This document shows, piece after piece, positions 34,073-42,331 of a stretch of 64,000 bases of DNA (the first letter of the stretch is position 1; each line of letters opens with the position of its first letter). Below the pieces are notes generated by a model. The model was given only the letters and a program-made list of their open reading frames with translations. It was not told where the DNA came from and made no database searches. The position numbers and the translations under genes are program-made. Where the stretch lies: NCBI RefSeq assembly GCF_025464955.1, contig NZ_JAODNM010000126.1:80762-144761 (forward strand), read 5' to 3'. This stretch comes from Amycolatopsis sp. (GTDB lineage Bacteria; Actinomycetota; Actinomycetes; Mycobacteriales; Pseudonocardiaceae).

Positions 34073-36369
34073 CGGTTCCCGCTTCGACCTATCGGGTACA
34101 GCTCCGGCCGGAGTTCACATTCTCCGACGCCGCGGACCTCGTCGACTATCTGCGAGCGCTCGGCGTCGGCGCGCTGTACGCGTCGCCGGTGCTGGACGCC
34201 GCTCCCGGATCGACACACGGCTACGACGTCGTCGATCCGACCCGCGCACGCCCCGCACTGGGCGGCGAGGAACAGCGGCTCGTACTGGCGGGCACGCTAC
34301 GCGAAGCGGGGCTTGGTCTAGTCGTCGACATCGTGCCCAACCACCTTTCCGTCGAGGTCCCCCGGGCCAACCCGTGGTGGTGGGACGTGCTGAGCGACGG
34401 CCAGGGATCCCGTTATGCCGGGTACTTCGACATCGACTGGTCGCGTGGACGCCTGCTGCTGCCGGTGCTCGGCTCAGCCGACGCCGTATCAGAGCTCTCG
34501 ATCGAGGACGGGGAGCTGGCCTACTACGACCACCGCTTCCCGATCGCCCCTGGCACTGAAGGCGGTTCACCGGAGGAAGTGCACGACCGCCAGCATTACG
34601 AGCTGGTTGATTGGCGGCGGGGCAATGCGGAGCTGAACTACCGGCGGTTCTTCGACATCACCACTCTTGCCGCAGCACGCGTGGAAGACCCAGAGGTCTT
34701 TCACGCCACCCACGACGAGGTGCTGCGGTGGATCTCGGCCGGCGAAGTAACAGGGCTGCGCGTCGACCATCCGGACGGGCTGGCCGATCCCGGTGCCTAC
34801 ATGCGACGACTTCGGGAAGCAGCGCCCGACGCTTGGTTGGTGGTCGAGAAGATCCTGCATCCCGGCGAGGCGTTGCCCACCAGCTGGCCGGTGGACGGGA
34901 CTACGGGCTACGACGCGTTGCGAGAGATCTGCGGCGTGTTCGTCGACGCCTCGGCCGCTCCGGATTTCACCGATCTTGCAGGCGAGCTCGGTGTTCCGAC
35001 GGACTTCGCGAAGTGCGAGGACACGACGCGACGATTGGTCACGGACACGATCCTGGTGGCCGAGGTCCGGCGGATCGCCGCCCTCATCGACGGCTGCGAC
35101 AGCTTCGGCGTCGAGGCGATACGCCAAGCGGTCGCCGAGATCATGATCGGGTTCGATGTGTACCGCTCGTATCTGCCCGAGGGTGAGCCGAACTGGAGTG
35201 CGGCGATAAGCCGCGTCCGAGAAGCCCGACCCGACCTCGTCGGAGTACTCGACGCGCTGGACAGCCAAGTTCGAGACGCTCCGGCAGATGAGCTGGCCAC
35301 CCGCATCCAGCAGACGTCCGGCATGGTCGTGGCGAAAGGCACAGAGGACACCGCGTTCTACCGGTACACCAGGTTCGCTGCTTTGAACGAGGTCGGCGGC
35401 TCGCCGGACGTCTTCGGCGTCGGAGTCGACGAGTTCCACTCCCTGGCCGCAGCGCGCGAGGCTGGATGGCCCTCGACGATGACCGCCCTCACCACCCACG
35501 ACACGAAACGCTCTGAAGACGTCCGTGCCCGGTTGGCTGTGCTTTCCGAGCTACCCGGCGAATTCGCCGCCGCGGTGACTGCCTGGTCGACGAAGCATGG
35601 CATAGACGAGCCGTCGCTGAATCTGCTCGCCTGGCAGACCCTGATCGGCGCCTGGCCGATCAGCCCGGCCAGGTTGCGCGACTATCTCGACAAAGCCGCC
35701 AAGGAAGCCAAAGTCCGTACGACTTGGGTCGACCACGACGAGGCGTTCGAGCGCGCCGTCGCGGCCTGGCCGGACGAGGTCCTCGGTGACGAGGAACTCG
35801 CAGCCGAGATCGCCGGATTCGTGCAGCGGGTATCCCACCATGGCTGGTCGAACGGTCTGGGACAGAAGCTGCTCCAGCTCACCTCGCCGGGCGTCCCCGA
35901 TGTCTACCAGGGAACCGAGCTGTGGGACCTATCGCTGGTCGATCCCGACAACCGACGACCGGTGGACTATGACCGGCGCCGCGAAATCCTCGGCCGCATT
36001 TCGACTGGGTGGCTGCCCGAAGTCGACGACACCGGCGCGGCGAAACTGCTGGTGACGCACCGGGCGTTGACACTTCGCCGTGACCGTCCCGCCCTGTTCC
36101 ACGGCTACCGGGCCATCCACGCAGCAGGAGACGCTGCCGACCACGCCATCGCGTTCACTCGAAGCTCGGACCTGGTCGTGGTCGCCACTCGACTGCCGGC
36201 GCAGCTGGAGGCCGGCGGCGGCTGGCGCGACACAGTCCTGCCCTTGCCGGCAGGGTCCGGAACGTGGATCGACGTGCTGACAGACCGCTCGGTCGAAAGT
36301 CGCCTGCCCGCTTTGACCGCGCTTCTCGACCGCTTTCCCGTTGCGCTGCTCGTCCGAGGTGAACCGTGA
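34069..36369 (+). CDS. treY: Maltooligosyltrehalose synthase
   Basis: 766 aa, GTG overlapping the glgX stop. GH13 family: ASTYRVQLRPEFTFSDAADL, 'YASPVLDAAPGSTHGYDVVD', VDIVPNHLSVEVPRANPWWW, GLRVDHPDGLADPGAYMRRL (nucleophile Asp ~233), LVVEKILHPGEALPTSWPVD (acid/base Glu), KGTEDTAFYRYTRFAALNEV and TALTTHDTKRSEDVRARLAV are diagnostic of TreY. It converts the reducing-end alpha-1,4 link of maltodextrins into alpha,alpha-1,1. Its stop overlaps the treZ start (GTGA). Confidence 0.96.
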   Translation: MTVPASTYRVQLRPEFTFSDAADLVDYLRALGVGALYASPVLDAAPGSTHGYDVVDPTRARPALGGEEQRLVLAGTLREAGLGLVVDIVPNHLSVEVPRANPWWWDVLSDGQGSRYAGYFDIDWSRGRLLLPVLGSADAVSELSIEDGELAYYDHRFPIAPGTEGGSPEEVHDRQHYELVDWRRGNAELNYRRFFDITTLAAARVEDPEVFHATHDEVLRWISAGEVTGLRVDHPDGLADPGAYMRRLREAAPDAWLVVEKILHPGEALPTSWPVDGTTGYDALREICGVFVDASAAPDFTDLAGELGVPTDFAKCEDTTRRLVTDTILVAEVRRIAALIDGCDSFGVEAIRQAVAEIMIGFDVYRSYLPEGEPNWSAAISRVREARPDLVGVLDALDSQVRDAPADELATRIQQTSGMVVAKGTEDTAFYRYTRFAALNEVGGSPDVFGVGVDEFHSLAAAREAGWPSTMTALTTHDTKRSEDVRARLAVLSELPGEFAAAVTAWSTKHGIDEPSLNLLAWQTLIGAWPISPARLRDYLDKAAKEAKVRTTWVDHDEAFERAVAAWPDEVLGDEELAAEIAGFVQRVSHHGWSNGLGQKLLQLTSPGVPDVYQGTELWDLSLVDPDNRRPVDYDRRREILGRISTGWLPEVDDTGAAKLLVTHRALTLRRDRPALFHGYRAIHAAGDAADHAIAFTRSSDLVVVATRLPAQLEAGGGWRDTVLPLPAGSGTWIDVLTDRSVESRLPALTALLDRFPVALLVRGEP

Positions 36370-38093
36370 CCTTCACCGTATGGGCACCAGCCCAGGAACG
36401 CGTCCGACTGCAGGTCGATGGAAGGGTCCACGCCATGACCCGCGCCACCGGGGGCTGGTGGACGGCAGACTTGTCCGGAACCGACTACGCGTTCCTCCTC
36501 GATGACGACGACACAGCCCTCCCCGACCCACGTTCGACGTGGCAACCGAACGGCGTACACAAGCCATCGCGTGTCTACAACCACAACACCTTTCTGTGGA
36601 CTGACCAGTCGTGGACCGGTCGTGCGCTGCCGGGCAGCGTCGTCTATGAGCTGCACATCGGCACGTTCACCCCGGAAGGTACCTTCGATGCGGCGATAGG
36701 AAAGCTCGACCACCTGGTGGAGCTGGGCATCACCCTGGTCGAGGTGCTGCCGGTCAATTCGTTCGATGGCACGGACGGCTGGGGCTACGACGGTGTGCTG
36801 TGGGGCGCTGTTCACGAGCCATATGGCGGACCTGACGGCTTCAAACGGCTTATCGACGCGTGCCACGCACGAGGCCTCGGCGTGGCACTCGACGTGGTCT
36901 ACAACCATCTCGGCCCGTCCGGGGCATATCTGGGTCGTTTCGGCCCGTACTTCGCCGGGCAGAACGATTGGGGACCCGGCCTGAACCTGGACGGCCCGAA
37001 CTCCGACGAAGTACGCCGGTACGTGATCGACAACGCGTTGAGCTGGTTCCGCGATTTCCATGTCGACGCTCTGCGCCTCGACGCCGTTCACGCACTCGTC
37101 GACCGGCGAGCGGTACACCTTCTCGAACAGCTCGCCACAGAAGTCGAGGCATTGTCAGCCAACCTCGCACGCCCATTGACGCTCATAGCCGAGTCCGACC
37201 TGAACGACCCGAAGCTCGTAACAGCACGTGAAGCCGGCGGCTACGGCTTGAACGCCCAATGGTCTGACGATATGCATCACAGCCTGCACGTCGCATTGTC
37301 GGGAGAAACAGGCGGCTACTACGAGGACTTCGCCGCTCCCGGCGCACTCGCACGCACATTGCGCGAAGTATTCTTTCACGCGGGCAGTTGGTCCTCCTTC
37401 CGTGAGCGCACCCATGGTCGCCCCGTAGATACCCATCGCATCCCTGGTCACCGTTTCCTGGCCTACCTGCAGAACCACGATCAAATCGGCAACCGGGCGA
37501 CCGGTGACAGGCTGTCCGCGACGGTTTCCCCTGGATTGCTGGCCTGTGGTGCTGCGATTGTGTTCTGTTCGCCTTACACGCCGATGATCTTCATGGGCGA
37601 GGAGTGGGCAGCCAGTACTCCGTGGCAGTTCTTCGCCTCCTTTCCTGATCCCGCGCTCGCCGAGGCGGTACGCACCGGGCGTCGTCGAGAATTCGGCCGT
37701 CACGGCTGGGGCGAAGCCGACGTGCCGGATCCCATGGATCCGGCGACTGTCGAGCGGTCTCGGCTGAAATGGACCGAACTAACCCAGCCCGGGCATCGCG
37801 ACATACTCGGCCTCTACCGATCGCTGATCGCCCTGCGACGAGATCACCCCGTACTGGCGAACCCCAGGCTGGACACACTCACGGTTCATCACGCATCGGA
37901 CGACTCGTGGATCGCATTGCATCGCGGCAACATCAGACTCGTATGCAATCTCAGTCGCAAGTCTGCGACCGTGCCGCTCGACGGTGACAGCAAGGAGGTC
38001 TTGCTGTCCTGGGGAGACGCAGTCCTGTCTGGCAACGGGGTTCGCGTGCCTGCCGAGTCGTTTGTGCTTCTGACGGTTTCACCGGCCCGGTGA
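36366..38093 (+). CDS. treZ: Maltooligosyltrehalose trehalohydrolase
   Basis: 575 aa, GTG start. N-terminal E-set domain (FTVWAPAQERVRLQVDGRVH), then GH13: YELHIGTFTPEGTFDAAIGK, VEVLPVNSFDGTDGWGYDGV, DVVYNHLGPSGAYLGRFGPY, VDALRLDAVHALVDR (nucleophile Asp ~239), LIAESDLNDPKL (acid/base Glu) and LQNHDQIGNRATGDRLS. It releases free trehalose from the maltooligosyl-trehalose made by TreY. With glgX and treY it forms a coupled treX-treY-treZ operon that ends in a hairpin terminator. Confidence 0.96.
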   Translation: MTFTVWAPAQERVRLQVDGRVHAMTRATGGWWTADLSGTDYAFLLDDDDTALPDPRSTWQPNGVHKPSRVYNHNTFLWTDQSWTGRALPGSVVYELHIGTFTPEGTFDAAIGKLDHLVELGITLVEVLPVNSFDGTDGWGYDGVLWGAVHEPYGGPDGFKRLIDACHARGLGVALDVVYNHLGPSGAYLGRFGPYFAGQNDWGPGLNLDGPNSDEVRRYVIDNALSWFRDFHVDALRLDAVHALVDRRAVHLLEQLATEVEALSANLARPLTLIAESDLNDPKLVTAREAGGYGLNAQWSDDMHHSLHVALSGETGGYYEDFAAPGALARTLREVFFHAGSWSSFRERTHGRPVDTHRIPGHRFLAYLQNHDQIGNRATGDRLSATVSPGLLACGAAIVFCSPYTPMIFMGEEWAASTPWQFFASFPDPALAEAVRTGRRREFGRHGWGEADVPDPMDPATVERSRLKWTELTQPGHRDILGLYRSLIALRRDHPVLANPRLDTLTVHHASDDSWIALHRGNIRLVCNLSRKSATVPLDGDSKEVLLSWGDAVLSGNGVRVPAESFVLLTVSPAR

Positions 38094-38098
38094 TCGAG

Positions 38099-38131
38099 AG
38101 CCGGAGCCTGGCAGTGGCTCCGGCTGGGTTT
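38099..38131 (+). terminator. Intrinsic terminator after treZ
   Basis: A 10-bp perfect stem, AGCCGGAGCC (38099-38108) with GGCTCCGGCT (38116-38125) and a 7-base loop, followed by GGGTTTTC. It starts 5 bases past the stop codon. Confidence 0.85.
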
Positions 38132-38212
38132 TCTGACAGCCACCCCACCCTGATTCACCGGCTTAACAATCGGTCGCACATTCCGCCCCACGAGCACCAC
38201 AGGCAAGCATAT

Positions 38213-39133
38213 TCATCGCCGCTTGCCGACCTTGTTCTTGCGCGAACCCCTGCGCGCGGTCTTGCCTCCCGACGAAGACATTCGACCCGACCGGTGGGAG
38301 CCCCCTCGATGAGTTCGGAGCGGCTCGGCCCCGGCATCTGGGCCGAGCGAGGGATCGTGCCCCGCCGACGGTACATAGACGTGTGTGACGACTCGACTGG
38401 ACATGTTCCCCAGCAGGAGGTCCCGGACCGTGTCAGCCCGCAACTGATCGAGAGACCGACGATCCCCACCTCTATGGACGTCTTGGGCGATCGCGTCAAG
38501 CCGCTTGTACACCGCGAGAGTCTCGTCGGTATCAAGCAGCGCACGCAGCCACGACATTCCACCCGAACCCCGCCCGACGGACACACGCCGCTCCGCCGTG
38601 CGCTTTTCGGCCCGGCGGGCGGCACCGACCGGATCGATCTGCGCGATCACAACGCGCAGCAGGTGAGCAAGCTGGCTTGGGGTCTTCTCACGAGCTCGTG
38701 GAAGCAGTGCCTGATCCACCTCTCGGCACCGGGAGGTGGACAACGAGTGGGTAGCACGGGCGATCTGGGCAACGCGATCACCTCCAAGCTGTCCTGACTC
38801 CAAAGCCGCGAACACCCGCGGAAGGCGGTTCCTCACGCTGCGCGCGAGCGCGAGGTCCCGGCTGGCTCTGGCGGTACTGACTTTTTCCGTGCATGCCACC
38901 AACTTCAGAGCCGATGGGTCATCACCACGCAGCGCGGAGAACCGACCCAGCACACGCAGCCGGACAGCGTCCAGCATCGCCTGCGCCTTTCCGATCACCT
39001 GAACCATCCGTAAGGCATCGTCTTGGTCCAACTCATCCACAACCACCGCGAACAGCGCGTTGACGTCGAGCCCCGGTGGGTCCGGGCTCGACTTCGCTTC
39101 AGGTCTTCTTTGTTCGATCACGCGTTCGAACAT
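38213..39133 (-). CDS. DUF222 (13E12 repeat) protein lacking the HNH nuclease
   Basis: 306 aa from ATG 39133 (MFERVIEQRRPEAKSSPDPP). 'LFAVVVDELDQDDALRMVQV', IGKAQAMLDAVRLRVLGRFS, VSTARASRDLALARSVRNRL and 'GQLGGDRVAQIARATHSLST' match DUF222, and RGSGGMSWLRALLDTDETLA with VYKRLDAIAQDVHRGGDRRS is the second half. The usual C-terminal HNH nuclease is absent: after LLLGNMSSRVVTHVYVPSAG comes a basic low-complexity tail (SGGKTARRGSRKNKVGKRR). It sits, on the opposite strand, between the two halves of the glucan locus. It may be a truncated relic or a degraded mobile element cargo; function is unknown. Confidence 0.72.
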   Translation of the reverse strand: MFERVIEQRRPEAKSSPDPPGLDVNALFAVVVDELDQDDALRMVQVIGKAQAMLDAVRLRVLGRFSALRGDDPSALKLVACTEKVSTARASRDLALARSVRNRLPRVFAALESGQLGGDRVAQIARATHSLSTSRCREVDQALLPRAREKTPSQLAHLLRVVIAQIDPVGAARRAEKRTAERRVSVGRGSGGMSWLRALLDTDETLAVYKRLDAIAQDVHRGGDRRSLDQLRADTVRDLLLGNMSSRVVTHVYVPSAGHDPSLGPDAGAEPLRTHRGGSHRSGRMSSSGGKTARRGSRKNKVGKRR

Positions 39134-39299
39134 ACTGAGGGGCACCGACAGAATCCGCCTTGCGCACGTCACCCATAAGCGTGATGTTTCGACTGTCGGG
39201 CCCAGGGACGGAACACGACTCGAAAGCACTCGTACCGGGCCAGGCGCTCGATCCGCAGGCGTCATTCGTGAGCAGAATCCTTTGAGCCGGCCGAGTTCT

Positions 39300-39600
39300 C
39301 GCAAGACGCTCCCATAGCAACTGACCCTCGCGTACCTCGTCGTCCGTTGAGCGAGGCTGCAGGTCTCCGTGACGGGTCGCTTCGAACGCGGCTACCAACC
39401 TGCTCGCATCGAGGTGCAACTTGACGTTCTGCTGCTGAGACATCCTGCGGGGCGCACTCGAGATTGGCTCCATCAGAGCTGTCGCCTGGCCGATCGCCGC
39501 GCGGGCCTGCACCGCCCGTGCGCAGCCCGACCACTTCGGCCTCCAGTTGAACGATGCGCGTGGCCAGCGAGCCGCTGACTCTCTCGCGACTGCAAGCCAC
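39300..39600 (-). pseudogene. ANTAR-domain regulator remnant, frameshifted
   Basis: The first frame gives RVSGSLATRIVQLEAEVVGL, a coiled-coil start. The second gives QARAAIGQATALMEPISSAP and QQQNVKLHLDASRLVAAFEA, the three-helix ANTAR core (typical RAAIGQA-G-L---). The frames change near 39505. The protein would have bound antiterminator hairpin RNA in its intact form. It is a relic. Confidence 0.55.
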
Positions 39601-39794
39601 CGACCGTGAAGATCGACGTCTCGGTGGCTTGCGGCTGGCTTATCAACCGCTTGTGGTGATTACCGCACCTAGCCGCCTCATCGGGTCGAGCACCGCCCTG
39701 CCGCTCGTCCTGCTCGCTGGCCGCCAGGCACCTCACGGAGCCGACCATGGGGGTAACAGCACACTTCGGTGAAGATCCCTGGAAGTATCGGGGG

Positions 39795-41912
39795 ATGGCT
39801 ACCCGACCAGCGTCCGACACTCTCGTACTCGCCGGCCGACCGTTCCCCTTGGGCGCGCACTCGGAGGCAGGAGGTGTCCGGTTCGCCGTGACCTCAGCTG
39901 TCGCCGACGCCGTCGAGGTGTGCCTCATCAGCGACGACGGCTCTGAACGACGCATCGATCTGATCGAACGAACGTTCGGCGTGTGGCATGGTCTGGTACC
40001 GGGGGTCACCCCTGGCCAGAAGTACGGCTATCGGGTGCATGGCCCGTACGACCCCTCCCGCGGCCTGCGCTGTAACCCGGCAAAACTGCTGGTGGATCCC
40101 TACGCCAGGAAGATTGCGGGCCGGCTGACAGACATGGACGCCGCCGTAGGTTACGTCGGCGACCCCAGTGGGCCCGAGTCGCTGATCGACTCGCTCGGGA
40201 GCGTCCCGCTGTCGGTCGTGAGTTCCCCCGGCGGTCCTGACACGGGCATCAAGCCGGAAACGCCCTTCGAAGAGTCCGTGTTCTACGAACTGCATGTCAA
40301 GGGCTTCACCCAGCGTCACCCGGGTGTTCCCGAGGCGCTGCGCGGGACCTATCTGGGCCTCGCCCATCCGGCCGCGATCGAACACCTGGTCAGGCTCGGC
40401 GTGACCGGGGTCGAGTTGCTGCCCGTGCACTCCTTCGCAGACGAACCATCCCTAGTCAGTGCCGGCCGCCACAACTATTGGGGTTACTCGCCGCTGGGCT
40501 ACTTCGCACCGCACGCCGGCTACGCAAGCGAACCGGGTCGTGAGATCGAGGAGTTCCGGACCATGGTCGCCGCACTCCATGCGGCCAACATCGAGGTCCT
40601 GCTCGACGTCGTGTTCAACCACACGTGCGAAGGTGGTCCTGACGGACCGACATTGAGCTTCCGGGGACTCGACGCGCCGGCCTACTACCTGCACTCGCCA
40701 AACGGGGACATGGCCGACATCACGGGCTGCGGTAACACGCTGGACGCGGGTTCTCCGGCCGTCGTGAGGCTGGTGACCGACTCGCTGCGCTACTGGACGG
40801 CGGAGCTGGGAGTAGACGGCTTCCGCTTCGATCTCGCGAGCACTCTGGGACGTCCTGGCGGCGGCGCGTTCGACCGCGACTCGGCGATGCTGACCGCGAT
40901 CACCACGGATCCGATCCTGTCGCGCTGCAAACTGATCGCCGAACCGTGGGACGCAACCGGCGACGGATACCGCGTGGGCGAGTTCGGCAGGCAGTGGACG
41001 GAGTGGAACGGCATCTACCGCGACGACGTCCGTGACTTCTGGCGGGGCAATCGGAGTGTCCGCGACCTCGCATACCGGCTGTCAGGGTCGTCGGACCTCT
41101 ACGCCGACGACCTGCGGCGCCCGTGGCAGTCGATCAACTTCATCACTGCCCATGACGGATTCACCCTGCGGGATCTGGTGTCCTACAACAACAAACACAA
41201 CGAAGCGAACGGCGAAGAGAACCGCGACGGAACAAACGACAACCGTTCATGGAACCATGGTGAGGAGGGGGAGACCACCGATCCCGAGGTGCTGGAACTT
41301 CGCGCGAGGCAGGCCCGCAACCTGTTCGCGACCCTCCTGCTCTCCACCGGTACTCCGATGTTGACCGCCGGGGACGAAATCTGGCGCACCCAACAAGGCA
41401 ACAACAACGCCTACTGTCTGGACAACGAGACGTCATGGGTCAACTGGAACTTGTCCACCGACGCGGAATCGATGCTCGCGTTCGCGCGACGGGCGGTGCA
41501 CCTGCGGGCCAACAGCCCAGCGCTGCGGCAGCCGGAGTTCTTCGAAGGCCGCACAACCCCCAGTGGCGATCCTGACCTGATTTGGTTCTCGGCCGACGGT
41601 GAAGAGATGGCTGAAACGACCTGGTTCGACGAGCGCCGCCATACCCTCGGTATGTGGATCGACGGCTCGAACAGCCAGTCCCGAACCCGCGACGGCGAGG
41701 TGATCAAGGACCACTCGTGGCTACTGCTGCTCCACTCGGGTGAATCGCCGGTCGACGTCGTATTGCCGGGGCCGGAGTACGGCGTCACCTTTGACCCGAA
41801 GCTTGACACCAGCACTCGCGATGGCAGCCCCGCCAACCCCGGCGCACTCAAAGCCGGCAGTCGCGTGACCCTGCCAGGCAGGTCGTTGCTTCTCCTCTGC
41901 GCCCCACGCTGA
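39795..41912 (+). CDS. glgX: Second GlgX-type glycogen debranching enzyme
   Basis: 705 aa from ATG 39795 with GGGGG upstream; an in-frame ATG at 39747 is less likely. CBM48 N-terminus (FPLGAHSEAGGVRFAVTSAV, 'QKYGYRVHGPYDPSRGLRCN'), then GH13: YELHVKGFTQRHPGVPEALR, DVVFNHTCEGGPDGPTLSFR, VDGFRFDLASTLGR (nucleophile Asp ~346), LIAEPWDATGDGYRVG (acid/base Glu ~383) and FITAHDGFTLRDLVSYNNKH. It is clearly a paralogue of the copy at 31934. It opens the second half of the locus, after the relic patch, and may specialise in glucans made by GlgE/GlgB (inference). Confidence 0.94.
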   Translation: MATRPASDTLVLAGRPFPLGAHSEAGGVRFAVTSAVADAVEVCLISDDGSERRIDLIERTFGVWHGLVPGVTPGQKYGYRVHGPYDPSRGLRCNPAKLLVDPYARKIAGRLTDMDAAVGYVGDPSGPESLIDSLGSVPLSVVSSPGGPDTGIKPETPFEESVFYELHVKGFTQRHPGVPEALRGTYLGLAHPAAIEHLVRLGVTGVELLPVHSFADEPSLVSAGRHNYWGYSPLGYFAPHAGYASEPGREIEEFRTMVAALHAANIEVLLDVVFNHTCEGGPDGPTLSFRGLDAPAYYLHSPNGDMADITGCGNTLDAGSPAVVRLVTDSLRYWTAELGVDGFRFDLASTLGRPGGGAFDRDSAMLTAITTDPILSRCKLIAEPWDATGDGYRVGEFGRQWTEWNGIYRDDVRDFWRGNRSVRDLAYRLSGSSDLYADDLRRPWQSINFITAHDGFTLRDLVSYNNKHNEANGEENRDGTNDNRSWNHGEEGETTDPEVLELRARQARNLFATLLLSTGTPMLTAGDEIWRTQQGNNNAYCLDNETSWVNWNLSTDAESMLAFARRAVHLRANSPALRQPEFFEGRTTPSGDPDLIWFSADGEEMAETTWFDERRHTLGMWIDGSNSQSRTRDGEVIKDHSWLLLLHSGESPVDVVLPGPEYGVTFDPKLDTSTRDGSPANPGALKAGSRVTLPGRSLLLLCAPR

Positions 41913-42331
41913 GTACGAGGACAGGGCGGCAGGACGACAAGCAACGGGAGCAGTTACCAACCGGTAGTCGCCCGCCACCCGCGTTCCGCAGCCCGTTGCA
42001 GTTCACCGGAAGACGTGCCGCAAATCGCCTGAGCCTCACGCTGCCGGCACAGCCCACTACACGCGATCGTCACTCGAATGACCAAAATCGGGCACGCAGG
42101 AACCGTCTTCGTCCGGACGGGTGACACGCAGATGACGGCTCCATTACCGCTCAGTGACCACTTTGGACACCAGTCGCCGGCAGCAGGCAGCTGAGGAAGG
42201 AAGTGTGAGCCAACTGGAGAACGGGTACACCGCAAACAAGAGTCCCCGGTGACAAGCCTCCTGACCCAACCGGGCAGACTGAGCAGGGCCGCGGCAATGT
42301 CGCGTCACCATGGGCGAGAGGGGCGCTGCGC
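41913..42331. other. Intergenic region before glgE with a possible WhiB remnant
   Basis: On the minus strand from about 42110 to 41954 the frame CPILVIRVTIACSGLCRQRE, 'AQAICGTSSGELQRAAERGW', stop, resembles the C-terminal half of a WhiB-family protein (Cys-x-Cys spacing, G-[VI]-W-G-G-like turn mutated to ICGTSSG). The match is weak. The rest of the 419 bases presumably carries the glgE promoter; GAGAGGGGC lies before the glgE ATG. Confidence 0.35.
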
